A stretch of DNA of 64,000 nt from Candidatus Nitricoxidivorans perseverans. GTDB taxonomy: Bacteria; Pseudomonadota; Gammaproteobacteria; Burkholderiales; Rhodocyclaceae. The notes beneath the pieces are model-generated. The model had not been told where the DNA came from, searched no databases, and saw only the letters and a program-made list of their open reading frames with translations. Position 1 is the first letter of the stretch; every line of letters begins with the position of its first letter. Below, one piece after another: positions 1 through 8,050 of the stretch. The stretch spans positions 1 to 64,000 of the forward strand of contig CP107246.1 of NCBI GenBank assembly GCA_030246985.1. Reading direction: 5' to 3'. The translations under genes were made by a program, and so were the position numbers.

Positions 1-1
1 T

Positions 2-118
2 GCCGACGATTCCCTTGCCATACCGCTGGCGCAGCTGGAGTCCATGTCAAAGGATCAGACACCCAGGAGGCTGTCGGCGACTGGCACTATTGGCTCGCCC
101 CAGGGCTACCAGTTCTAA
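2..118 (+). CDS. C-terminal fragment of an unidentified protein (runs in from the left)
   Basis: An open frame enters at the left edge and ends at a TAA at 116-118; the last residues read ..SMSKDQTPRRLSATGTIG.. and have protein-like composition. Only about 38 codons are visible, so no function can be given. The other two plus frames also stay open for some distance, so the choice of frame is uncertain. The following 190 bases up to the next gene show no supportable gene. Confidence 0.25.
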   Translation, partial: ADDSLAIPLAQLESMSKDQTPRRLSATGTIGSPQGYQF

Positions 119-309
119 GCGACGCAATAACGCTGCGCTGCAAGTCAGGATAAGCACCAAGTTTCTTGCGCAGCGGAACCCACGCTGAATTGTTCGAATA
201 ATTCCACCGAGCTCGTCATACCTCAAATAGTCTTCTGCGCACACCGAAACGTGCCGGTTTTGTGCGCTTATACCCCTCATTTTCGACTTGAATTTCGTAG
301 CATGGAGGA

Positions 310-594
310 ATGGAATCATCGAACCTCCCGCTGCTTCTGACGATCGGCCAAGCCGCTGCCCTCGTGGGCTTTGCGCCGAAGACATTGGCGAAATGGCTCT
401 ATGGTTATCGACCCGCACCGGTTGGGTGGCCCTCGCCGGTCAAGGCCGGGCGATCCGTCAGATATCGGCGTGTCGATATCGAGTCATGGGTTGACGGCCT
501 CGGAGGCTCCTCTTTGGGCGTCACGGAAACCATTACCCAAACCGCTTCACCGCCACGGCGCCGAGGCCGACCCAAAAAAGAAGCTGCGAAGTGA
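310..594 (+). CDS. Small AlpA/excisionase-like HTH DNA-binding protein
   Basis: A 94-residue protein with a helix-turn-helix near its N-terminus (LTIGQAAALVGFAPKTLAKW, about residues 10-29), then a wing-like segment with RSVRYRRVDIESWVD, the usual layout of AlpA/MerR-type excisionases and regulators. The tail is basic (RRRGRPKK). A GGAGGA box lies immediately before the ATG. Such proteins typically control excision or integrase expression on integrative elements, which fits the recombinase genes at 1484-2702. The stop overlaps a GTG start of the next frame (GTGA at 591-594), suggesting translational coupling to the following, now damaged, gene. Function as a regulator is inferred from family resemblance only. 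Confidence 0.6.
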   Translation: MESSNLPLLLTIGQAAALVGFAPKTLAKWLYGYRPAPVGWPSPVKAGRSVRYRRVDIESWVDGLGGSSLGVTETITQTASPPRRRGRPKKEAAK

Positions 595-1545
595 GGGCAT
601 CCCGCATTCCTCACCCGCTGGGCGGCCGCTTCATTCAGGTGTGGGAATGGCAGTCCGAACCATCGGGCGCGACGCAGCAATAGTCATGGCTGAAATCGAT
701 TTCCTGGATAGAGCCCAGGATGCGCCGGGCCGACCTGTTGCCTCGCGTGCACGCATCCTTGCTGACCTTGAGGGCTTGGTGGGGAGAAACTCCGTCGATA
801 ATGCCTTACGGATATTGGTCGAAGCCGGCTGGCTCAAGCGCCATGAGCGGCGAACGCTTGGGCCATTCAACATTCAGCGATCCTACGAGTTCTCCCTCGA
901 TGCCGCCGCGATAGCTGCCTCCCTCGGCCACAGCATGATGAACTCGGACTCTGGCGATCCCGACGTCCCGATTTCGGAAGGCCGGCAATCCCCAAATCGG
1001 GACCAGAGCCGAAACCCGATCAGGGAGCCCCTAGAAAGGAAGAAGAAGAGAAAGAAGCAGCAGCATCCAGCAAGCGTCAGATAGTTGCTGCTGCATCTGG
1101 CCACTCCACATCCATCCAAGGCAAGCGCCGTCGCAAGCGGCCGAGTGGCATCGTCACATGGGTCCCGGAGGATGAAGTAGAAGCCTTGCGAATCGAAGCG
1201 GTGGCGTCTCAAGAAGACATAGTGAAAGCCATAGCAAGGCTATGTCGCAATGAGAAGCAACCGGTGCCGGGTATGGTGGCCATTGAACTCGAACGCATGA
1301 CCGAAGAAGTTCAATTGGCGCAACTTCGATCCGAAACCGAGGACCGTCACCAGTTTGCGCTCAACGCAAAGCCAGCGGATGATGTATCGGCCTTTGAGAT
1401 CGGTATCAAGTTGATGCCCAGCGCCGTTCGCAGAGGGGTGCGGGCCCGCCGGTCCGGTGCGCAACAGGCATTGGATGGCGATACTATTTTGCGAAAGGAA
1501 CCGGCGGATCCTCTGCCCTCCCCAGCCAACTCCACAACACCTTGA
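591..1545 (+). pseudogene. Winged-helix-like accessory protein, probably broken by two frameshifts
   Basis: Three consecutive frames each look coding. 591-683 (GTG start overlapping the upstream stop) encodes ..RIPHPLGGRFIQVWEWQSEP.. and ends at TAG 681-683. The next frame continues ..MAEIDFLDRAQDAPGRPVAS.. with a winged-helix-like stretch (LVGRNSVDNALRILVEAGWL) to a stop at 1084. Near 1040 coding character moves to the third frame (KEEEKEAAASSKRQIVAAAS through ..GIVTWVPEDEVEALRIEA..), which ends at 1545. Each switch is -1. I read this as one decayed accessory gene of an integrative element, possibly involved in replication. An alternative is two separate short genes (start ATG 647 or 686 for the middle one, ATG 1186 for the last). 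Assembly error cannot be excluded. Confidence 0.4.
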
Positions 1546-1774
1546 GCGCGAGCCAGTAGGCATAGGCCGTCGTCGGCGCCAGATCCCGATGCGCCTTCCA
1601 GTAGGCGATGACCTGTCGCTTGCCGATCTGCGCCAGGCCGGTCAACCCAAATTGCGCCTGCATCCAGTCGACCATGATGACCAACCGGTCCACCTGCTGG
1701 CGCCGGTTGGTTTTCCCACCATGGGCGACATACACATGCGCCCGACGACGAACCTGATCAGCCAAGGTAGGCAT
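1484..1774 (-). CDS. Stand-alone tyrosine-recombinase core-binding-domain protein
   Basis: 96 residues, starting at the ATG complementary to 1772-1774, which overlaps the end of the recombinase gene by 17 bases. The pattern NRRQQVDRLVIMVDWMQAQF then ..KRQVIAYWKAHR..TAYAYWLALKVLWSWLGR resembles the helical N-terminal SAM-like domain that binds the core site in tyrosine recombinases, and parallels residues of the adjacent enzyme (..MADRWNLFVDYVREH.. ..VVIAYGQSLSDR..). It lacks any catalytic domain. It may be an accessory DNA-binding partner of the recombinase or the remnant of a second one. The reading is by eye; no profile search was possible. Confidence 0.5.
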   Translation of the reverse strand: MPTLADQVRRRAHVYVAHGGKTNRRQQVDRLVIMVDWMQAQFGLTGLAQIGKRQVIAYWKAHRDLAPTTAYAYWLALKVLWSWLGRAEDPPVPFAK

Positions 1775-2702
1775 TCGAGACGTCGACGCGGTTGTGGCCG
1801 AGTTCCTGGGCAATCTGGGCGCGCACCGCCTGATCTCGCTCTTTGGCCTCCGACACATGTATCTGGAGCTGGAGGGCCAGCCACTCGTGATGCGGATCGC
1901 CATGCGGGATGCCGGCCATGACCGGGCACTCGGCGCCCATCTCCCGTTTGTAGCGCAGGTAGGCATAGGTGTGGCGCTCTCGGTGAAACCGGATAGCCAG
2001 CGCCGTCGCGATCCGGTAGCAGTGGCGGCGGAACTCCGCATAGGTCATGTCCGGGGGAACCAGTGAGTGATGGCTTCCCTGGTAAGCTTTGGCCACGCGA
2101 AGGATTTGCGTCTGCGGGCTCGTGCAGATCGGGATCTCCCGCCGACGGCCCCCTTTCGTGCCATTGATGACCGGCAGTACCTGAGCGGCGATATATGCGT
2201 CGGCATCGCGCGCATCAAATTTCGCCGACTCCTCGAAGCGCAGTCCATAGGCCCGCTGCAACCGAAGCAGGATTTTGGTCAGCTTGTCGACGCTGGACAG
2301 CCAGTGGAAATGCTCGTTGGTGCTGACGAGCTGGCTATCCATGGCGATGCCGGTGCGTAACGGAATGCCGCAGTCGCGGGTGGGTGACACGGATACATGG
2401 CGATCGCCCCGGGCGATCTCGAGAACGCGGTTCACGGCACTGACATAATTCTGTGCGGTGGCCGGTTCCAGATCGCCATCATCGACCCGGTCCGACAGCG
2501 ACTGGCCATAGGCAATGACGACGTCGACCGTAATGATCTCCATGCGGCCGATGGCATGGTGTTCCCGGACATAGTCCACAAACAGATTCCAGCGATCCGC
2601 CATGGTGTCGATGCTCGAGAACGAGCGCATCCCTTCTTCGAGTGCGACGCGGCCGGCGGCCTTCATGTCGCGGGTACCAAGATCGAAGTTGCGGCTTCCC
2701 AT
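1758..2702 (-). CDS. Tyrosine recombinase / integrase
   Basis: 314 residues. An N-terminal helical core-binding domain (about 1-110) is followed by a catalytic domain with Arg in LRLQRAYGLRFEES, a candidate HxxR region around RFHRERHTYAYLRYKREM, and the C-terminal LGH..VSNAYLG motif carrying the nucleophilic Tyr just before the stop. These are the hallmarks of integrases that cut and rejoin DNA through a 3' phosphotyrosine; this type resembles the Integrase_1 domain family of integrative elements. The chosen ATG (complement of 2700-2702) has an AAGGAG box a few bases upstream, better than longer readings. It overlaps the small core-binding-domain gene downstream. It is probably the recombinase of the leftmost element, now separated from its partner site. 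Confidence 0.8.
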   Translation of the reverse strand: MGSRNFDLGTRDMKAAGRVALEEGMRSFSSIDTMADRWNLFVDYVREHHAIGRMEIITVDVVIAYGQSLSDRVDDGDLEPATAQNYVSAVNRVLEIARGDRHVSVSPTRDCGIPLRTGIAMDSQLVSTNEHFHWLSSVDKLTKILLRLQRAYGLRFEESAKFDARDADAYIAAQVLPVINGTKGGRRREIPICTSPQTQILRVAKAYQGSHHSLVPPDMTYAEFRRHCYRIATALAIRFHRERHTYAYLRYKREMGAECPVMAGIPHGDPHHEWLALQLQIHVSEAKERDQAVRAQIAQELGHNRVDVSNAYLG

Positions 2703-3620
2703 AGATATCTCCTTAATTGGCATGGGGTGGTGAATGAAGAAATTCGGGTACAACAAGTGATGCAGGTAAAACAGAGGTGGCGGACTGACCGCTATGAGGA
2801 ATTCCCGGGCCTGCCGCAAGACCGAAGTCGAGTGGTGAGTGTTGGTTTCACGCGCTGCGGGCGCGGATGCCGTGCAGGCAGGCCATGGGGAAGGCGCTGG
2901 CCAGGGGTGGCCAGCGGCATGTTGTATCCAGCGTCGTCGTCCTACGGGCTGCCGGTCGAGGCAGGCAGGCTCACCAGGCGTGAGCGAGCTGTAGGCCCAT
3001 CCTCGGTCGATGACGGGACAATTTATGGGGTGTCACGCGTTTTCACGCGGCATCGGCCTGTCGGAAACCCGCATTGCGCAAGGCTTCCGGGGTTACTTTC
3101 GCTGCCCGTCTCTGTTCAGAGGAGAAGCTTCAAAAATGCAGACGAGCGAACGCCCGGCTGCCTATCTACTGCACAGGGTTGCCCCTGACACTCTCAAGAT
3201 GCTGCTCAAATATCGCGCACGCCCTGCGCCGCGATTGTTCACGTGTTGCCTTAATGCTGATTATTTCCTCTCCCCAGCTAGGAAAGCCACGTCAAGGCTG
3301 CGGCGGGCACTGATGCGATGAGAATGGTAGCAATCGCGATCACGATTTTGGCGGCGAAAAAGAAACTTTTCGGGCGCAATTCGGAAATCGTAGAGAGCCG
3401 GCCTGTGGTGAAGTCGACTGGCGGTTCACTGCAGTTACTCGGTACCCAAGAAAATAGCCGATTTTGTGATGCGGCATCTCTGGCGGTCCACTGGAGGTCG
3501 ACTGAGCGAAGGTATGCCACTGGCCAAGCTCCTATCCAATTTCCGAGTTGGACGTGACCGCACACAGCCGTCATTTTTCGGTGCAAATCGTAAGAGAGAA
3601 CGCCGTGAATGGGAGACTTC
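2703..3620. other. Gene-poor junction between two mobile elements
   Basis: About 900 bases with no convincing coding region. Several open frames exist on both strands but none has a good start, ribosome site or recognisable motif. One leftward frame ending near 3278 has a hydrophobic run (KIVIAIATILIASVP) that could be the remnant of a signal peptide or membrane segment. The left boundary of the serine-recombinase element presumably lies here, but I could not identify its terminal repeat. Confidence 0.4.
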
Positions 3621-4079
3621 ATGCCACTCCGGCACTGCTCAATCTGCGGCCGATCGTTCCAGCCTCATCCTCAAGTCGCCAAGCAGTCAGTTTGCTCGGA
3701 TAAAGCGTGCCAGCGCGAACGAAAGCGTCGTTGGCAGCAGGCCAAACGTCTTGACGATCCCGATTACCACGATAACCAGACACGGTCTGCCAGGGCATGG
3801 GCGCAGCGAAATCCAGATTATTGGCACGACTATCGTGCTGGACACCCTGAATACGTCGAGCGTAATCGTGCCCAGCAAGGGCAACGCAATCGCCAAACCC
3901 GTGAAGGAATTGCAAAGATGGTCGCGTCATCAGCCGGAAAGCCCCTGCCAACAGGAACCTATCTCTTGCGTGTGGTCGCTCCCAGCGACGTTGCAAAGAT
4001 GGACGCGTGGATCGTTGAAATCACGGCCCTGTCAGTGCAAAACGAAGATCTGGCGGCTGATTGCAAAGAGATGACTTGA
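3621..4079 (+). CDS. Small zinc-finger protein of the serine-recombinase element
   Basis: 152 residues. The N-terminus has a Cys/His cluster typical of a small zinc ribbon (HCSICGRSF then CSDKACQRERKRRW), followed by a strongly basic, Arg/Tyr/Trp-rich segment (NPDYWHDYRAGHPEYVERNR), so nucleic-acid binding is likely. The ATG at 3621 is preferred over 3609 because a GGGAGA box lies 4-5 bases upstream. It precedes the recombinase by 165 bases on the same strand. Such ORFs commonly accompany recombinase-RepB gene sets, from general knowledge of these elements. Its function is not established; a role in transposition or its control is inferred from position. Confidence 0.6.
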   Translation: MPLRHCSICGRSFQPHPQVAKQSVCSDKACQRERKRRWQQAKRLDDPDYHDNQTRSARAWAQRNPDYWHDYRAGHPEYVERNRAQQGQRNRQTREGIAKMVASSAGKPLPTGTYLLRVVAPSDVAKMDAWIVEITALSVQNEDLAADCKEMT

Positions 4080-4244
4080 TCGCCGCCGAAGCCTGCTGCT
4101 GCTAACTTCCGTGCGAAATGCTCTCGACACGCCATTCTCGATGTCTCGTGCGATTCCGTGCCTTGAGTCGCCAGGCACGTTGGCGCGTCCTCGTTCGGCA
4201 AGTCGGGAGTCATGGTTCGATTTCAAGGACAAGGGCTCCCATGC

Positions 4245-5810
4245 ATGGACAGCAACGACACAAACAACAGCACGCCAATTCAGGGGTCCATATTCCGCGC
4301 CGCCGAGTATGTGCGGATGTCCACAGAGCACCAGCAGTACTCCACAGAGAATCAGGCCGACAAGATTCGCGAATACGCCGCCCGGCGTGGCATCGAAATC
4401 GTCAAGACCTATGCCGACGCAGGCAAGAGCGGGCTGCGTATCGACGGACGGGCGGCCTTGCAGCAGCTTATCAGCGACGTGCAAACCGGCGCTGCCGACT
4501 TTCAGGTCATTCTCGTTTACGACGTCAGTCGCTGGGGCCGCTTCCAGGATGCCGACGAATCCGCCTACTACGAGTACATCTGCAAGCGAAAAGGCATCCT
4601 GGTCACTTACGTTGCGGAGCAGTTCGAAAACGATGGCTCGCCGGTCTCGACCATCGTCAAAGGCGTCAAGCGGGCCATGGCCGGCGAGTACAGTCGGGAG
4701 CTGTCGGCCAAGGTATTTGCCGGCCAGTGCCGGCTGATCGAACTGGGTTACCGGCAAGGCGGCCCCGCTGGCTACGGCCTACGGCGCATCCTCATCGATC
4801 AGCAAGGTTCGATCAAAACCGAACTCACCCGCGGCGAGCACAAGAGCCTGCAAACGGATCGCGTCATCCTCATGCCTGGCCCTGAGGACGAGCAGCGCAC
4901 CATCAACTTGATCTATCAGTGGTTCATCAGCGAGGGCTTATCCGAATCCGGCATCGCCGGCCGCCTGAATGGCATGAAAGTACGCACCGACCTTGACCGC
5001 GAGTGGACGCGGACTACCGTGCAGGAAGTTCTGACCAACGAGAAATACATTGGCAACAACGTCTACAACCGGATCTCCTTCAAGCTCAAGAAAACCCGTG
5101 TCGTCAATCCGCCAGAAATGTGGATCCGCAAGGAAGGTGCCTTCGATCCCATTGTGTTGCCCGAGATGTTCTACACCGCCCAGGGCATCATGCGCGAACG
5201 GGCGCGGCGTTACACCGACGAGGAACTCATCGAGCGACTGCGCGAGCTTTACCAGAAGCACGGCTACCTCTCCGGCCTGATCATCAACGAAACGGAAGGT
5301 ATGCCCTCGGCCGCCATCTACGCCCACCGTTTCGACAGCCTGATCCGCGCCTATCAGAGGGTCGGCTATACCCCGGACCGAGATTACCGCTATCTGGAAA
5401 TCAACCGCCTTCTGCGTCAGTTACATCCACGTGTCGTCGCCGAGGCTGAAGCCGAGATTGCCGCTATCGGCGGCGCCGTCGTGCGCGATCCCGCCACCGA
5501 TCTCCTACGCGTCAATGATGAATTCAGTGTGTCGCTGATCCTGTCCCGCTGCCACACCTACGACAGCGGAAGCCGCCGCTGGAAGGTTCGTTTCGATACC
5601 AGCCTGCGGCCCGATATCACGGTCGCCATTCGGCTCGATCCGGAAAACCAAGTACCGCTGGACTACTACCTGTTGCCGCGGCTCGACTTTGGATCAGCGC
5701 GCATCAATCTCGCGGAACAGAACGCCATCGAGTTTGAGAGCTATCGTTTCGACACACTCGACTACCTCTACGGCATGGCTGGGCGAACCCGACTGCGGAG
5801 GGCTGCATGA
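4245..5810 (+). CDS. Large serine recombinase (resolvase/invertase family)
   Basis: 521 residues. The N-terminal resolvase fold begins at AAEYVRMSTEHQQYSTENQ, where the Ser of RMSTEHQ is the expected nucleophile. Next come conserved strands (VILVYDVSRWGRFQD) and the helix with GEYSRELS, then a recombinase domain with the typical WTRTTVQEVLTNEKYIGNN. No obvious CxxC zinc ribbon is visible in the C-terminal part, unlike many phage integrases. It is predicted to excise and integrate its element through a covalent 5' phosphoserine. The ATG at 4245 places the catalytic motif about 30 residues in, as in relatives; 4212 is an alternative. The stop overlaps the start of parB-like gene 1 (ATGA at 5807-5810), so the two are co-translated. 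Confidence 0.85.
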   Translation: MDSNDTNNSTPIQGSIFRAAEYVRMSTEHQQYSTENQADKIREYAARRGIEIVKTYADAGKSGLRIDGRAALQQLISDVQTGAADFQVILVYDVSRWGRFQDADESAYYEYICKRKGILVTYVAEQFENDGSPVSTIVKGVKRAMAGEYSRELSAKVFAGQCRLIELGYRQGGPAGYGLRRILIDQQGSIKTELTRGEHKSLQTDRVILMPGPEDEQRTINLIYQWFISEGLSESGIAGRLNGMKVRTDLDREWTRTTVQEVLTNEKYIGNNVYNRISFKLKKTRVVNPPEMWIRKEGAFDPIVLPEMFYTAQGIMRERARRYTDEELIERLRELYQKHGYLSGLIINETEGMPSAAIYAHRFDSLIRAYQRVGYTPDRDYRYLEINRLLRQLHPRVVAEAEAEIAAIGGAVVRDPATDLLRVNDEFSVSLILSRCHTYDSGSRRWKVRFDTSLRPDITVAIRLDPENQVPLDYYLLPRLDFGSARINLAEQNAIEFESYRFDTLDYLYGMAGRTRLRRAA

Positions 5811-6142
5811 CAGATAAGCTTTCAGCAGGCGAGATTCGGATGATTCCCCTCGACCGGGTTGACGTCCTGAATCCGCGACAACGCAATGCCAAAGTATTTG
5901 GTGACATCGTCGGCAACATCAAAGCGCTTGGCCTGAAGAAGCCGATTACGGTGACCCCGCGCACGACCGACGCCGGCGAACGGTTTCTCCTGGTTTGCGG
6001 CGAAGGGCGGTTGACTGCATTCCGCAACCTCGGCGAGACCGAGATTCCCGCCTTGGCCATCGACGTCAGCGACGAGGATGCGTTCCTCATGAGCCTCGCG
6101 GAAAACATTGCCCGGCGCCAGTGTCGTCCGCTGGAAATCCTG

Positions 6143-7548
6143 GGCTGTTCACGGATTTCCTACGGTAAACAAGCGTGCCGACGGTAATGCGGGCGGCATG
6201 CAGTTATAGAGGAACGAAGGCGTGTCCTCTGTGTTCAACTGGAAGATCTTGAGCTTGAGATACGCCATATCGCGGAAGCCTCGGGCACGGCGGCGCAGCA
6301 GGGCGATGGAGACGTTGCCGGCCTCCAGTCGCGCAGTGGTGATCGGATGAGCGGCGTAGGCGCAGATGCCGGAACGATGGGACTGCAAGGTCTTCACGAA
6401 CTTGGCAAGGCCCGTGATCTTGGCGGCCTTGGCCATGCCGCACCAGTCGTCAAGGCGCTCGGCCATGTCCGTCGGTGTGGCCGGCTGGTGCCACAGGCGC
6501 TGCAACTGCTCCTTGAGCGTGTAGAGGGAAGCCAGCGGTTGGTTCTGTGCCAGCAACAGGTCAAGCCGGCCCTGGTCAGTGTCCTTGAGGGTGCTGCGAT
6601 TGGAGAGCAGCAGCCACAGGCTGCCCTTGATCGCCTGCTGGCCGGTGAGGTCGCCCAGCGTCTTGGCCGCCTTGAACTCGGCGCGGCGGCAATCGCGGAT
6701 CACCTTGTTGAACATCTGCATGACGTGGAAGCGGTCGAAGACGATGGATGCCTGCGGCAGCGATTCGCGCACGGCGGCGATGTAGGCCGGCCCCATGTCG
6801 AGCGCGACGGCCTTGATGCCGGCAGCGCACTCCTGCGACAGGGCGTCGAGGAACTCGATCAGCACGGCGGACTCGCGCCCTTCCTTGACCCACAGGATGC
6901 GCCCGTAATGGGTGCCGGGCGACAGGTCATAGACCAGGGTGAAGTAGCTCTGTCCCTTGGCGCGGGCGACTTCATCGACGCCGAGGTAACGAATACCGGC
7001 AAGGGTTTGCGGCTGCGGAATTGGAATCGTCTCCGCCAGGTGTGCGCATTCGATGGCTTTCACCGAATCCCAGGACAGGCCGAAATGGCGCGCCACCGCC
7101 GAGATCGGCATGTGCCGGGCCAAGCCGGCGATCAGCCGCGCCAAGCGTTTCGTCACCCGCGCCTTGGGGCAGACAAACGGCAGTTGCTCCACGCGCACGT
7201 GGCCGGGCGACAGAAAGGTCTCGGCGTACTCGATCTCGACTTCGCAGGGCCAGCCGCCGATGGGTACGTCTCGCACCGTCCGCCGCAGCAGACGATTGAC
7301 CTGCCCACGCCGCCCCGTGCGGCTATCCACCGGCCGCCGGCGCCGGTCACGGTTGCAGATGACCCGCACCCGACCGCCCTCTTCATCGAATACAACGCTC
7401 TTGATCACTTGCCCCTCAAGCCCCAAAATCTTCGCCGGGATGACCGCTCCCATAATGTTGTACCTGCCCGAGTCCTGGAAACCCGCGTGGATACACCATC
7501 TCAGGGATGTCGGTCATCTCATTTACCGTAGGATTTGCCGGAAGAGCC
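6143..7548 (-). mobile_element. ISL3-family insertion sequence, copy 1
   Basis: 1406 bases bounded by imperfect inverted repeats: the left end begins GGCTGTTCACGG and the right end, read inward, begins GGCTCTTCCGGC; both continue into TCCTACGGTAAA. It is flanked by an 8-base direct repeat AAATCCTG at 6135-6142 and 7549-7556, the target duplication length known for ISL3 elements. Removing it restores parB-like gene 1 in frame. It differs from copy 2 only by one substitution (G at 7466, A in copy 2) and one A missing from the short A run near 7480, both upstream of the transposase gene. Confidence 0.95.
6149..7453 (-). CDS. ISL3-family transposase (copy 1)
   Basis: 434 residues and apparently intact. 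It carries the ISL3 DDE-type catalytic core: candidate acidic residues in GVDEVARAKG and ALDMGPAY, followed by FDRFHVMQMFNKV, the signature region of this family. An N-terminal DNA-binding part includes HFGLSWDSVKAIE, a helix-turn-helix. The gene fills the element: its stop lies six bases inside the left inverted repeat. The protein is identical to that of copy 2. It catalyses cut-and-paste movement of the IS and could act on both copies and on the DNA between them as a composite unit. Confidence 0.95.
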   Translation of the reverse strand: MGAVIPAKILGLEGQVIKSVVFDEEGGRVRVICNRDRRRRPVDSRTGRRGQVNRLLRRTVRDVPIGGWPCEVEIEYAETFLSPGHVRVEQLPFVCPKARVTKRLARLIAGLARHMPISAVARHFGLSWDSVKAIECAHLAETIPIPQPQTLAGIRYLGVDEVARAKGQSYFTLVYDLSPGTHYGRILWVKEGRESAVLIEFLDALSQECAAGIKAVALDMGPAYIAAVRESLPQASIVFDRFHVMQMFNKVIRDCRRAEFKAAKTLGDLTGQQAIKGSLWLLLSNRSTLKDTDQGRLDLLLAQNQPLASLYTLKEQLQRLWHQPATPTDMAERLDDWCGMAKAAKITGLAKFVKTLQSHRSGICAYAAHPITTARLEAGNVSIALLRRRARGFRDMAYLKLKIFQLNTEDTPSFLYNCMPPALPSARLFTVGNP

Positions 7549-8050
7549 AAATCCTGGCAGGCATTGCCCAACTCAAGGACAAGGGCTACACCCCCAAGCT
7601 CATCGCCGCCAAAACCGGACTGACGATGCAATACGTTCAAGGCATTCTCACGCTTCTCGAACACGGCGAGGAGCGGCTGCTGGTCGCCGTCGAGAAAGGC
7701 CTAATTCCGCTCAACGCAGCGCTCACCATTGTTGGTGCCGGCGACGACGATAAAGCGATTCAGGCGGCACTGCAGGAAGCCTACGAAACCGGCCAATTGC
7801 GCGGCAAACCATTGATGGAGGTGCGACGCATCATTGAGCGGCGGCAAACGCTGGGCCGATCGATGTCGCGAGGAACCTCGCGCAAGCGTGCCGAAACATC
7901 CACCACCGCTCTGGTTCGTACTTATCAGCGCGAGGTCGAGCGTCAGCAGCAAATCGTCAAGAAGGCCGAGATGGCACAGCAACGCCTGATATTTCTCATC
8001 GGCGCACTGCGACAACTGCTCGCCGACGAAGATTTCGTGAATCTCTTGCG

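Noticed and set aside
2397-3188. Plus-strand frame of 263 codons across the integrase promoter
   Set aside because: It overlaps the start of a clear recombinase on the other strand, has low-complexity Arg/Gly composition and no family motif.
6347-7531. Plus-strand frame of 394 codons inside the ISL3 element (and its twin at 10395)
   Set aside because: Antisense to an intact transposase and repeated only because the IS is repeated.
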